Assembly (NCBI GenBank): GCA_037974665.1
Contig: CM075773.1
Span: forward strand, 64,772,263 to 64,836,262
DNA: 64,000 nucleotides
Origin: Ehretia macrophylla
Lineage: Eukaryota; Streptophyta; Magnoliopsida; Boraginales; Ehretiaceae
Direction: 5' to 3'
Part shown: positions 1 through 11,962 of the stretch, in pieces
Numbering within the stretch: the stretch's first letter is position 1
How the letters are laid out: each line of letters begins with the position of its first letter
Position numbers and translations under genes: made by a program
The notes under the pieces: model-generated
Told to the model about the DNA's origin: nothing
The model's database searches: none
The model's input: only the letters and a program-made list of their open reading frames with translations

Positions 1-1103
1 CCTCAATGCACCTAGGCTGAAATTTTTGAATTTTCACACAAACATCGCAATCAAAAATTCGGCATTATAACAACGCTACCATGTAATTAAAAAACTTTTA
101 GAAATCGACGGCAATCGATTCCAACCATTACAACTCAAAATATTCAACAATTGGCCAATCTATCAACTTTAAATACCCGAAAATAAAAATTTATGCTACA
201 ACAGTTCAAATCTCACAAGAATACATATAATCGATCCTTAGCATGCACTGAGCAATAATATAACTTCAAATTAACATTCTAATGGTTCAAAATGCAATTA
301 TAAGCAAAAACATAAAAAATAACTTTTGAGATCTATAATTTTTCTCTTACCTTTGATCCGAAACAAGCCTAGATATGCGTGCTATGCGTGCCCAACAAGC
401 GGAATCCAATTCGGTACGAAAAACTACGGACAAAAACTAGCCTTTTCTATTAAATTTTACTTTGAAATTTCTTTCTCTTTTCACCCTTGAAGCTCTCAGC
501 CATGTGTGTGAGGTTGAGTGTGTTTTTATGCTTTGAAAGTGTGTGTTGATGCATATAAGCTAAGGTCAAATAAATTAAAAGAAAGTCAAAGTAGTTATTT
601 AGTCTTTTAATTCTATTTTTTAGTCTTTTAATTCATTTAATGACTATTTCTTGCTCAACTATTAAATTAACAACTAATTAATTCTAGACATTATATTTTA
701 GGTGACAAAGAGTTTTACATTAAAATAGTTTCACCCGAGTCGGCTTAAAACTCGTTTTCTTGCAAAAGAAAGTATAAAAATCTTTAAAATTTCAAAACCG
801 ATTCTAAATCCGTTTTAATCAAACACGGGTCTATTAATACCCGAGGACTAGGTTTTAAAATGTTTAAAATACCCCTATAAAAATTTTAGCAGACAGTTGC
901 TCAAAACACTATTCACTAAAATCGACGATAAAATTTCTGATTCCGTTTTTTATGAAAATTTCATGAATGCAAACTTAGCATGTATTAGGAGTATTAATCA
1001 CATTTTTAACACATTCTAAGTCATATAGCACATAAACAGATCAATTCACACAAAACGAGATAAAACACGTAAATTGAGATAAAGTAAAATATGGGGTCTC
1101 ACA
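1..1103 (-). mobile_element. Partial LTR of a gypsy-like element, cut by the window edge
   Basis: Read on the minus strand, this stretch starts at 1103 with TGTGAGACCCC, the same LTR start as the retrotransposon at 9114, but the sequence then differs, so it is a related but separate family. The bases just to its right (1104 on) are the interior of another LTR rather than a polypurine tract, so 1103 is the outer edge of an inserted element, which continues beyond the left end of the window. No coding region is seen. Whether this is a 5' LTR or a solo LTR cannot be decided here. Confidence 0.45.
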
Positions 1104-1969
1104 AACATAATAAGCTCAAGAACATGTATACAACCCATTTGAATCAAGCAACAAGTCAAGAACACTTAAGCCACTATAAAAGTTCTTATGGTCTTGACAA
1201 CCAACTTCACCTTTATCCTACCATTCTAGCTCTTCCCACACAAGCATAGATCATCATACAACTTCCACCACAACTTTTGAACCTATCAAGAATCATCAAA
1301 AGCTCATTAGACCAAGCACTAGCTTAACTACACAAAATAGAACTCAATCTTGCAATAACTCTAACACATATCCATCGTAAGCAAGAGAATCATTAACATA
1401 CACTAAATAATCTTGAATGAGCTTGAGAAAATGCTTTTGAAAGAATCCCTCACCTCAATCTTGAGTTTGAGAAGCAAAATGAACAATAGATACACTTGAT
1501 GCTAGCTAGAATTTGCAAGAAGAATGGTTGAAAATGGCTTGAAATTCTCTCTTATTCCCTCTTCTTCTTCATTATTTTCTTCTTTCTCTCTTCCTTTCTC
1601 TTTTTTCTCTCCTCTTCAGATCGTATGGGTGTGTGCTTTTGGTGTGAGAGCCAATAGGTGTGTGTGTATGTAGTATGATGTATGTATTTGTTAGGTAGGA
1701 TATTTTGCAAGATAGAAAAATGACTAAAGAGCCCTCTTAACTTATTGCTTATTTACAAGCTTGCCATTTATTTCAAATTCAATTGTTTTAGTTAGCTATT
1801 ATGACATGGTGGAATTCAATTAATGCCTATGATATTGAAAACACGTAAGTAATCATGAATGCACGTTAAACGAGGCATGTGCACGTAAAACGATATAAAT
1901 GCCTATTAAATGATACAAAAATATATGAAATATTATAAAATGCATATGGGCTCTATACGGGGTCTCACA
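1104..1969 (-). mobile_element. 3' LTR fragment of a degraded gypsy element (U3 side)
   Basis: On the minus strand the piece starts at 1969 with TGTGAGACCCCG and runs into sequence matching the U3 half of the LTRs at 9114 and 14388, including the tract around 1130-1300 that matches 15240-15380 in reverse complement. Directly upstream on that strand (1970-1985) is a purine tract, attaaggagggaagga, the expected polypurine tract for plus-strand priming. The LTR is cut at 1103 by the element to its left, so its R/U5 half is missing. It probably closes the element whose gag lies at 4314-5470. Confidence 0.6.
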
Positions 1970-4313
1970 TCCTTCCCTCCTTAATAGAATTGTGCCCTCG
2001 CAATTCCTCATTCATTCTCAAAATAACTCGAATGGTAAAATCAAACAGCAGATAATAATCTAATTCCATGAAAATAGCCGATCAACTACGAATGAATCAC
2101 TGCTTCCAAGAATTCAAGTGATTGCCGAGGGAGAATACCAATCAATAAACCCCAAATAAGAACTGTAAATAACACCGTATAAGAATCCTGAACATGAATA
2201 CCACATAAGTATATTGAATAAGAATTCCAGATAGGGGTGTTGAATATCGAAGACCAGATATCAATAAGAATTCCCCTGATAAGAAGACCTAAATAAGAAC
2301 ACCGAATACAAATACCACATGAAAATACTGATGCGTTCGAGGTCGGCAATATAAAAGTGTGCAAAATTGACCAAGTTTTAATAACCCGCAAGTGCACGAA
2401 TTATGTAGTATAGTGTGCTCTAAGTATAAAGTCAAATTCCACAGGGAAGCTCGTTAGTTAGTTAGTGAAATAGTGTGAGAATGCTTAAGTAAAAACATGA
2501 TAGTTTGTGAGAATGATTTGAGTAACGTGCAGAAAATGTAAGCTATACTAAAGCTAAGCTAAGGTTTTTGTTGAATACGAGGGAAAGGGTCTAGGGCGCC
2601 GAATATGCAATGAGGCAGTTAATCTAGGCTCAGTATCCAGGATTCTCTGATTCTATGCAAGGGTTAAGGTACAAGCATTAACTTAATTAATCTACCTAGT
2701 TCAATTAAGTCCAGATACTTTTGTTATCGGTGCCATTCTATCTGCAAGTTCGTTATATAGCCGAAGTATGGATCTGTCCTTGTAACCTAGAGTACCAGTC
2801 AAACTAAACTAAAGAATTAACTTCTCAGTTTGAAACTATGGTACAACCTATAGCCTCATGGAATCTATAGTACAACCTATAGATTCATTGTTATAACACA
2901 AATATATGGCACGAATGTAAAACAATCATAATATCAACTACAAGTATAATATTATGAAAGACAATGCTGAATTAATATAAGTCATATATTGCATTTAAAT
3001 CAAATTACCCGAATGCGATACCATAGATTAAAAGACCGTCATTTACAATATCCTCCCCTAGAAATAAATCTATTCAAACATTATAATAAATACAAGTTGT
3101 ACAAATAAGAGAGTCAATAAAGACTCCCCGTTATGACGAACGTGTATTTTTGAATTCCCAGATTTGAGCAGAGGTTCGATGCAAAATAGCTATTTAGACA
3201 TAATTTTCCTCAAATAAGAGCTATTTGAGCAGAATTTCCCTTGAATAAGAGTTTTTTCCAAAAGCTATTCGGGCAGAACTTCTCCCGTATTCTACAATTA
3301 TTACTAAAATAATCTAACTAAATAATTAAACTAATATTTAAAACTAATTAAATAATTAATAAAACAATATTTAAAATCTAAATTATATATCAAATTTGAA
3401 CAGGGTGAAGGCCTATTTATAGGCAAATTTCTCTGCTTTGTTTGTTGGATGCACGACACGTGGAAGCTTCAAAAGGTGGTAGAATTTTTTGCATCAGGCG
3501 CTCGAGTACCAGGATAGGCGCACTTGAGCGCGGGTCTAGTGGTACAATCGCTTTCTGCCACTTGTCGTGCACGTGGACCAATTAGGGAGTTTAAGCGGTG
3601 AAGGGAGGGGCGCTCGAGCGCCCTTTTGTAAACTTTTTTGGCTTCAATTTTGACTTTGACCAGGGAGTTGACCAAGACATTTTCGGGTATTTTTTGACGT
3701 TCTGAGTCTGATTTCGCACTAGTTTTGGCCAAAATCCTTCTCCACAGGCTCCATTCATCCACCGATTCTCGAGTTTTCTCGTTCTCACTTCTTGACTTGC
3801 AATTTGGATCGTTTCGGGTCTCATTCCACTGTTTTAACCCTCAAAATGATAGAATTTGGCTAAAATCACGCTGCGAGCAGAACAGAGTCTTACGTGTTGC
3901 TCAAAAGGCCGTTTTTACTTTTCGAGATCTACATCGCATCAAAAGTATATAAGTGTTTGTATTTATTCATAAATTATGATGCAAATGTAATAGAAATACA
4001 GTGGTTTGAGTGTTGCAATTAAGTCACATCAAATACCAAAGACAAATACCAAATAAGAATTCTTAAATAAGAATGCCAATTAAAAATACTGATAAAGAAT
4101 ACCGAAGAAAGATCCCAACTAAGAATCCTAAAGAAGAATGTCGAATTCTAAATACTGAATATCAAATATTGAGTAAGAGCTCCACATACTCAATCACGAG
4201 TTTGATATCATGATAACTTTATTGTTATAAGATAATTCATCAACTAGTATGCCAACACGTTACACTCAAGGGATATGACAAAATGATGGATAATACCGAG
4301 GTCAAATAATACT
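1970..4313 (-). mobile_element. Pol-less 3' internal region of gypsy element, with nested insert
   Basis: Between the gag remnant and the 3' LTR, no protease, reverse transcriptase or integrase motif is visible in any frame, so pol has been lost. The two ends (about 1985-2338 and 3990-4313) share an irregular repeat built on AATAAGAAT-like units. The same tract occurs in opposite orientation at 13800-14380, in the related element on the plus strand. It appears to be a family-specific 3' untranslated segment. The middle (about 2339-3941) is a foreign insertion described separately. Confidence 0.5.
2339..3941. mobile_element. Nested insertion of unknown class
   Basis: This block interrupts the AATAAGAAT-type tract that flanks it on both sides. 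It begins TGATGCG and ends CGCATCA, a 7-bp perfect terminal inversion that also fits the TG...CA rule of LTRs. It contains no convincing ORF. A clear target duplication was not found (AATAC on the left, AAAGT on the right), so the exact ends are uncertain by tens of bases. A 16-bp perfect palindrome with a CTCGAG centre lies at 3608-3623. It could be a solo LTR or a non-autonomous DNA element. Confidence 0.35.
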
Positions 4314-5470
4314 TTAGCCATCTAGTTTAAATGAGAATCTACCTTCCACTGCGGCTGTTGCCTCTAGAATCTCCTCTTGATTAGCCGCATAAACTCGGGC
4401 CTGAACTTTCTGCCCCGGAGCCTTCATTGCAAATTGATTTTGTGCACCTTTACCCTGAACTTTCAAGCATTCCTTGTATAGGTGTTGGTCACTCCCACAC
4501 TTAACACACCAGCCCGATTTTTTCCAACATTGGGCTTCAGTATGCCCCTTCTTGTTATAATAAGCACATGCAATATTCTGGGAGGCAGTTGCACCTCCTG
4601 ACGAATCAATAGCTGATTGAGTGACTGTAGTACTATGTTGTAGTCTAATGACAGCTAGTCTCACTTGACTCTGTTCCTGACTCTAGTCTGATAAGATCTT
4701 TGTGGTACTTGAGACAGGAATGACCTTTTGTTGACTTGACTTGGCCTACCCCGAGTATCAAATTTTTTCTTCTCAATGCGAGCCGCTGAATCCAACACAT
4801 CGCTATATGAGGTGAAGCGATGTGAAGCTAAGAAGTCCTGAATCTCGAGTCTCAGTCCTCAAACAAACTGTCTAATTCTCCTTTTTTCCGTCTAGACTAA
4901 CGCGGGGAGATAATGAGAAAGCTTGTTGAAACGAGCTTCATACTGCAACACTGTAATTTCTCCTTGTTTCAAAGTTAGGAACTCTTCTTCCTTCCTCTCT
5001 CGAGCTATATTCAGAATATAGTTCCCCTTGAAAGATTTCACAAAGTTAGCCCAAGTGACAGGTGTACCATTATGCTCCCAACGAATCTTCTTCGTTCTCC
5101 ACCATTGCTCCGCATCTTCTTCTAACAAGAATGCCGCGAAAACTACTTTTCTCTCATCATCATAATTAAGAGCAGCATATATCTTTTCAATCTTTGCAAG
5201 CCATGCCTCGGCCTTATCATCATCGAGCTCGCCTACAAACTTGGGAGGTCCATAGCTCAAGAAATCCTTCAATGTGTCATCCCCATTTCCCCTATTATTG
5301 CCAGTGTTACTGCCAGTACCCTGATTATTATTGCCCCCTGCTCCAGTTGTTAGGTTCTCCAAGATTCGACTCATTCTATCCACGGCAATTGCTATCATAC
5401 CAAACATCTCCCTTCCAGGATTAGCTTGATCACTATTCTCTGTTCCTTGAGTCCCAGTGTTCCTGCGAGT
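4314..5470 (-). pseudogene. Ty3/gypsy gag remnant (Tekay/Del-like), frameshifted
   Basis: The N-terminal part (5407 down to 4892) carries the retrotransposon gag capsid signature: a YGPPKFVGELDDDKAEAW stretch, then DAEQWWR, then the FxxxF and LKQGEITVLQYEARF motifs ending in LSHYLPALV. The reading frame breaks near 4892. Gag sequence continues with frame changes and stops through about 4670. The C-terminal part (4664-4314) has two zinc knuckles. The second is a full C-x2-C-x4-H-x4-C (CVKCGSDQHLYKEC), while the first has Tyr in place of its second Cys. Gag packages element RNA in cytoplasmic particles, but this copy cannot make a full protein. A primer-binding site and 5' LTR lie directly upstream on the same strand. 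No pol follows it. Confidence 0.75.
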
Positions 5471-5810
5471 GCTAGGCCCTGCTATCTATGGGTATGGATG
5501 CCACTCATTGTTATATAATATGTATGCCTTATGTGAGATATGAATTATATGACACGTATGCATTATACGAAACATGAATACATGCCCTATCCATACTCCT
5601 AACATGTAAATATTATAATTATATCTAACAAATGGATTTCATATAAGCAAGAAGCATGTATGACATGATAGGTACATAAGATTCACACAAGCACATATAG
5701 CACGTAAGTTCATATAAACACATATAGATACCCAAGCATGTTCCTATCCCAGGTCTCCTGCCTGCAGACCAGGGGTTCTAAACCTAGCTTACGCCTAGCT
5801 AACTAGCTAA

Positions 5811-5822
5811 GCTCTGATACCA
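5811..5822 (-). other. Primer-binding site (initiator Met tRNA)
   Basis: On the minus strand this reads TGGTATCAGAGC, a perfect match to the usual plant retrotransposon primer-binding site for initiator methionine tRNA. It lies 8 nt inside the end of the 5' LTR (5831) and upstream of the gag remnant, fixing the orientation of this element. Confidence 0.8.
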
Positions 5823-5830
5823 CCTAAAAG

Positions 5831-7370
5831 TGTCACACCCCTACCCTGACCTATCGCTAGGCTAAGGCCGAAACATGACGTGTCAAACTTAACACCTGCA
5901 AGATTAACAAGTATCAACCCGAATATTCATTAATATACTACAATAAGTTCCAAAAGACTTCCAAAATTTTCCCAAGACATCGACCTTAAAGGAATACGTC
6001 ACCCTGTTACATATTTACACAAACCTAGGTATCAAGAGAATAATATTCAATCTTAACTAGGAATCTAATCTACCAAAAGAATATTACAACATAACAACTG
6101 CTTAATTTACAAAAACATTCTTTTTACAACAAGAAATACATCTCCCACAGGCAAGCACGTAGATCACATAAAGCAGAAATCTGACTTATAACGTCAATGA
6201 ACCTTCCATCCATATGAGGGCTTGCTCGGGCTAATCGTTACCTGAAATTGTTAAAAGAGGGGTGAGCTTATCCAGCACTAAAGCTCAGCGATGAAGGAAA
6301 ACGGGAAAGATTTTCACAACCATTTTATCATTTCGCAAACTTCTTTATAAAACCATGTTGTGCATATATCACAACTAACAAGAACGGAATCAAACATAAT
6401 ATCAAGAAATCGACTCTACTCTCCGAGGACCTCAAGGGACCAAGCGAGAGTAGGAACCAACTAGTGGAAGGATATAGTTGTTCAAGCAATGGTTGAAGAT
6501 GGCCAATCTCATAACCTCTTTCCTCAATACTCCAATCAAGAGCGCACTCCGGAGATACCCCGAGTTCATAAAAAGATTAATAGAGTGGTGCAGGATTCAA
6601 GAGGCGACTCATGCAGGTGTAAGAGGTGACTCCCACTATCAAAGTAGTGTAGCACTTTGTTCCGCATAATGTTTCGCTCCTTTGGATTCGAGAGACGACT
6701 CATACGGGTACAAGAGATGACTCCCATTATCAAAGTAGTGTAACACTTTGTTCTACATAGCGTTTCGCTCCTTTTTCAAAAGATTCATTAGAATAGTATA
6801 GGGCTCAAGAGGTGCTCGTATGGGTGCAAGAGGTTACCCTCACCACTATAATAGTATAGTGCTTTGTTCCGTACAACACTTCCTCCTTGAGTCCATGCGG
6901 ACTAGATAGGACATGATCATAAACATTTAACATGTAGTAAGTATATTCAAATATACTTAAGCATTTACACGATTCAAGCATATTCAAGCGTATTCATGAT
7001 TCGAGCATAATCCAAGCATGTTCAATTTTATACATGAGCCAAGCTTATTCAAGTACATTTCATGTTTTGCATCATGTAAACATATAGAGATGTATAACCT
7101 TTAGGCAGGCACGAAGTAAGTTCAAGGCTTGTCAAGCATAACTTAGCATATACACACATTGAGCAAATACAAGTTCGAGCCACTAGTAATATCATTTCAT
7201 AATCAATGATATAACAAGTAAGCATGTAAACCTCTTGCATATAAGTTCATTTAATCATGTGCCATAACATAAAAGCATGTTTTCAACCTCAATTAAGCTC
7301 ATATTAACATACATCCTAATCCCATATCACCATGCATCCAATATCAATTGAAAATAATACAAAATGAGCA
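5831..7370 (-). mobile_element. 5' LTR (truncated) of the gag-bearing gypsy element
   Basis: On the minus strand the LTR ends GGGTGTGACA at 5831, followed by the primer-binding site. Its end region (for example the TGACACGTCATGTTTCGGCC stretch near 5875) matches the LTR ends at 12420 and 16925. A shared GCAAGAGGTTTACAT tract lies at about 7214-7228. The expected TGTGAGACC start is absent: near 7370 the sequence passes directly into gypsy Tat-like pol, so roughly the first 1.5 kb of a related full-length LTR is missing. The block 6590-6900 holds three diverged tandem copies of a unit of about 100 bp. Confidence 0.6.
6590..6900. repeat. Tandem repeat within LTR, three diverged copies of about 100 bp
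   Basis: Each unit contains GAGGCGACTCATGCAGGTG-like sequence, then ACTATCAAAGTAGTGTAGCA-like sequence, then TTTGTTCCG and a CGCTCC-type end. Copies start near 6597, 6690 and 6807, the third being the most diverged. The repeat sits where related LTRs carry unrelated sequence, so it looks like a family-specific regulatory or spacer block. No coding potential is claimed. Confidence 0.65.
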
Positions 7371-7379
7371 AAATAGGAC

Positions 7380-7987
7380 CGTGGAACCTTGACCTGCCAT
7401 GGTTCCACCTTCTACATGCTCAAAGATGCTGCATAATATTCATTTGCCATCCTCTGGCCACCTCGGACTGTGGCTATTCCCCATGGGGTCGGATACTTCA
7501 AAGTCAAGTGATAGATTGATGCCACGATCTAGAATTTCGCTAGAGCCACCCTCCCCAAGTAATCAATGACCATAAACTTTAGCAACTCAATTCGAGTCCA
7601 ATCTCTTCGACTTAGGGTGAATGTTAGAGTGACGACTCATTCAGGTCAGAATTCCTCCCTAATAAAACCTGACAGCATCCTATTCAAGCAGTATAAGACT
7701 TATGAATGGGACGATGTCAGGTATCGACCATAATCCTCCTAACTAGGACATCTCTTATTTGGGCAACAATGAGCAGTGGATCATCGTGAGGAAGAATCAG
7801 ACCTTCTAGATCGATATTTGTAAAGGTAATTTGCTCATTCAAGCGTTGCTTCTTTAAGGGTGGGTCGTGCCTACCTAACCTCCGGTACGCCGCCCTTGCT
7901 ACTTTGTTCTCTCATCCTGAGGCCATGCCTCCGATGATCATATCCACTTCCTTGACGGGTCCTCTTTACTCTCGTTGAGGGTTCCGC
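7380..7987 (-). pseudogene. Tat-type retrotransposon protease/early pol remnant
   Basis: Minus-strand translation shows VDMIIGGMASG, then ITFTNIDLEG, PHDDPLLIVAQI and RRIMVDT. This is the run-in to the aspartic protease of Tat elements, where the catalytic motif should be VDTGSS or VDNGSS; here the sequence diverges right after VDT, so the DSG/DTG triad is broken. Further on, STYHLTLKYPTPWGIATV-like sequence matches the conserved segment between protease and reverse transcriptase, with a single-residue start difference. Stops and frameshifts are frequent. The gag half of the same element is at 19424-20780. Confidence 0.65.
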
Positions 7988-7990
7988 TCT
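7988..7990. repeat. Target site duplication of CACTA element (left copy)
   Basis: TCT at 7988-7990 matches TCT at 19421-19423. A 3-bp duplication is the hallmark of CACTA (En/Spm) transposition. Confidence 0.75.
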
Positions 7991-8459
7991 CATTACAAAA
8001 AAGAAGCCGTTTTGTGACAGGCCAGAAATGTCACTTTTTTGTCACAAATAAGGTTATGAGACAAAAATACAACGAACCCTCAGTTGTCGCCTAACATGGC
8101 GTGACTAATAATCTTTTATCGCATTTTCGTCATAATATGACAAATTTGTGACAAAATATAAAGCTGTAATATTTCGTTGCAAATTCGTCACAATATATAT
8201 GACTAATATGCTATGACTGAAAGACTTCACACAATTTTGTGGCAAATATTTTGTGGTAAATCCGTGGCAACCAATTCATCATAATTTTGTGGCTAAACTA
8301 CGCTTTCGTGGTAAAAGCGTGGCAATAGTTTTGTCATTATTTCGTGGCTAATTTGATACAGAAAAGTGGCATATATTTGTGGTGATATCATAGCTGATAT
8401 TTGTCGTCACATAATCGTGGCAATATTTTGTCACAAATTTGTGGAAATTTTCAAATCCA

Positions 8460-9113
8460 TTATTCTAATGTTATTTGTAACATCATCTTGTTTGTCCTGA
8501 TAAATTGCAAAAGAATATCCATAATTGAATCTTAACACCATTCTAAAAATAACCCCATAATTGAATCTCAAGTAATTACACAACCTACACATCCATTTAA
8601 AAGAACACAATTCTACACCAAATTAGTTAAGTAATAACCACCATTCAATAAAGTTACCCTCTTTAAACGTACATTCAAAAAGAAATACCAAAAGATATTT
8701 TTTTGCAAAAAGTTTACAACATCATCTTGCTTGTGAGTCCTGCTATGATAACCTCCAAAAGAGAATTGTATACAAAAAGTTTACAACATTCTCCATTGTG
8801 GCACGCTATCCGTGCATGGAAGACAATCCATACCTAAAGCACGCAGACATCATTCAAGTCAAAATGAAGTGGATGATAGGAAAGACAAGCTTGAAGTCTT
8901 TACAAAATCATTGCTTTGTTCTGATCTTGAACGGAATCAAGATAGAATTACATAGAAAGAATAACAACTTGTTATGACTTAAAGTCCCAAGTTCAAACCT
9001 ATCTTCTTATCATAAATATTGTTAAACTCTTGACTAATTTTGGAACATGGAGTGAGTTCCTCATCATCCAAAAACCTCTTATGATAGTTTATACGAAACA
9101 CAGGGTCAAAGCA
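8460..9113. other. CACTA interior, left part: no gene seen
   Basis: AT-rich sequence between the left subterminal repeats and the nested LTR element. No ORF with recognisable motifs. The last five bases (9109-9113, AAGCA) are the target duplication of the nested element. Confidence 0.5.
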
Positions 9114-10194
9114 TGTGAGACCCCATACCGAGCCAGTATAGAGCCCATATGCATTTTATAGCATTTTAGATATTTATGCATCATTTAATATGCATTTATA
9201 TTAATTAATATGCATTTACATCGTTTTACGTGCACATGTCTCATTTAATGTGCATTTAAATTGAATTACGTGTCTTTGAGTAATTTGGGTAACATAGATA
9301 ATAATTAAATAATTTTATATGCTTTTATATTGATTTAGGTGCATTTATCTTGAATTATGTATTTGCATCGTTTTATGTGCACTTGCATTGGTTAACGTGC
9401 AATTATATTATTTAGATATCGTAGGACTTAATTAATTACTACTAAGTCAAGACAAGCAACTAGATACTTAGAAAACAACTAGAATGGCAAACTAGTAGAA
9501 CATAAGCTAGTTGAGGGGCACTCTTGTCCTAAGGCAAAATATCAAAATATTCTACATAACATAAAACACACAATACACTCTACACACACACAAAAATACT
9601 ATAACACACACACACACACACATCAGATCACACAACACACACCACACGATCAAGAGAAGAAAAAGAAGGAAGAAGAAAGAAAGAGGAGAAGAAGAAGAAA
9701 ACAAGGATCTCCAAGCCAAGTTCAAGCTTCTCTTTGCATCTCCTAGCTAGGTTTAACACTTCTATTGCTTTCTTTGGCTCCTAGAACTCAAGACTAAGGT
9801 AAGGGTTTATTTCAAAAGTGTTTTCTCAAGCTCATTCAAGTTTATATGGTGTATATTGATGATGTTCTTGCTTATGATGAATATGTATAGGTATGTGTTG
9901 GAGTTATTGCAAGATTTGGGTTCTATTTTGTGTAGTTGAGCTAGGGCTTGGTTTAATGAGCTTTTGATGATTCTTGATGAGTTGAGAAGTTGTTGTATAA
10001 GATCATGAGAGCTTTTATAGTATCTTAAGTGTTCTTGACTTGTGGCTTGATTCAAATGTGTGGTATGTACATGTTGTTGGTTTATTATGTTGTTTAGCAA
10101 TGCCTTGAGTGTATTATGTGATAAATGAGTGTTAGAAGCAAGGGTGTCAAGCTAGTAAGCAAAAAAAAGCAAGAAAATGTGTATTTTGTGCTGT

Positions 10195-10325
10195 TGGATC
10201 TGGTCAATCTGGTCGACCAGATCTAACTCCAGTCGACCGGATCAGTCATCCAGATTTCACTGGTCAAGATCCAGTCGAGTCAATCCGGTCGACTCCAGTC
10301 GACCGGATTAGTTGACTGGATGATT
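10195..10325. repeat. Cluster of CCGGTCGAC-type motifs in the LTR
   Basis: Short direct and inverted copies of CCAGTCGACCGGAT-like sequence occur at least six times in about 130 bp, including GTCGAC palindromes. The same cluster is at about 15510-15630 in the 3' LTR. It probably marks a regulatory or hairpin-forming region of the LTR. No function is known to me. Confidence 0.6.
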
Positions 10326-11174
10326 TTTTAGCTTTGCGCAACAGTTTTCAAATGATCATATCTTTGTCAATTCAACTCCGAATTGAATTCCATTTGATTC
10401 TAGAACAATCTACTTTCGATAAGCTTTAATTCTATACCAAATCCAGATTATTTGGAGCTCAGGAGAGTAGGGAAATTAACTGTTTAAATTAGGCTATTGC
10501 AGAAGCCCTTTTAGGTCTCGCCATTTTCGTGTTTTCTTGTCGTTTTGAGTAGTCTATTGATATCTTTTCGCTATTTTATGGTACTTGGCAATACTTGAGG
10601 CATTGCTATATATGTATGATTATGATTTGTTTGCTTGACATGCCATTGACGAATCATTTATTACCGCAAGAGGTTTACATACTTACTTGCCTTATCTTGT
10701 TATTGCAGTTGTGATGGAAGCAACCTACTTTGTTGCTATCCTAATCCCTCTCTCTCTTGGTGATGTCCCTTGGTGAGTTGGGTATTATCTATATATATAT
10801 ATATATCTATCAAGGTTACAACCTTCTAAAGGCCTTGGTGTGATCGATAGCCCTAGACAGTATCGGGCTTATTGGTAGTACCCACGACCACCATGGACCT
10901 ATTCTTTACCTTTGAGGAGAGCTATCTGGAACCCTCTGTTGTTGATGGAGTTGGTATCGGGTTTTCTTTAAGGACTTGATCCTCGGATGTGGTGTCGGGT
11001 TATCATTAATTGATTCAAGTCAGAAACTGTCAACATCAGCAATCATTGTATCCTTTTTCAATAAGTATCTCTGTTCATCTTCTTACTGCATACTTGAGTT
11101 ACTACCTATTTGCTTACTTGTGCATTCGTATGTGCATGACATGATTTCTCAAATTGTTTGCGAAAAGAAAAAAC

Positions 11175-11962
11175 CAGGGGCGGAGGGAGGGCGGAGGGCG
11201 GAGGGGGGAGGGGGGAGGGGGGGCCAATCTCTAAAAAAAATATTTAATGTATATTTTTTTTTGAAAAATAGATTTGGCCCTCCAATAAATATTAGAAAAT
11301 TTGTTAATATTCACAAGATATGAATTAGTTTGGTAGTTAGTTGCAAGCATATCCACGCTGCTGGCGCAGGTTCGATTCTCCACGGCCGCAACATGGTGAT
11401 TTTTTTGCTTAGCAACCTAGTTATGTTGGTAAAACAAAAAAAAAAAAGGAAAGGCAAAGGCCCTTTGCTAATATTAAAAACAAGGAAAGGCCCTTTGCCA
11501 ATTGGTGAGAAATTAAAAGTTGTGTTGCATTGTTTTTTTTTTTTAAACAAAATTATCATCATCTTCATTTTCTTCTAAAAAATCTCCCTGTAAATATATC
11601 ATTCTGTTTGATTAAATTTTTTAGTTAATTTCTTTTTTTTTTTTTTCAATAATAGCTAATTAAGAATATTTATTATGAATTAACAATGACCAAGTGAAAT
11701 TCATTTAGTCTTGCTGTGATACTGAGTTTATTTAATTGTTTACATGACTAGCTAGCGTAATCATGTTGAATATTTCTTTAACGCAAAATTGTACAAAAAA
11801 TACTGTACAAACTATAAAATACCTTGAAGTACTACTAACTACAAAATACCATACAAAAAATATTGTACAGTCTTTTATACTAACGAAAAAATACTGTACA
11901 AAAAACACAATACAAAAAAAAATTTCGGCCCCCCCAACATTGATTTCCTGGCTCCGCCCCTG
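11175..11962. mobile_element. Tip100-like non-autonomous hAT element
   Basis: Termini are CAGGGGCGGAGG at the left and GGCTCCGCCCCTG at the right, matching the CAGGGGCGGAG ends known for Tip100-type hAT transposons. It is flanked by an 8-bp duplication with one change: GAAAAAAC (11167-11174) and GAGAAAAC (11963-11970). The empty site is preserved in the 3' LTR near 16465-16480, proving insertion. No transposase is encoded. Inside lies a tRNA-like box pair (near 11325-11385) with GGTTCGATTCTCC as B box. A second copy of the family, in opposite orientation, is at 33182-33676. Confidence 0.85.

Noticed and set aside
3469..3824. Overlapping small ORFs on both strands
   Set aside because: They overlap in several frames within a repeat insert, show no motif and have no plausible start context.
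9807..10100. 97-codon minus-strand frame, also found in part at 15193-15414
   Set aside because: It recurs because both copies lie in the two LTRs. It lacks motifs and is interrupted between copies by an indel.
11325..11400. Possible tRNA gene
   Set aside because: The B box is good, but no acceptor stem or anticodon arm forms, and the segment lies within a repeated hAT-like element.
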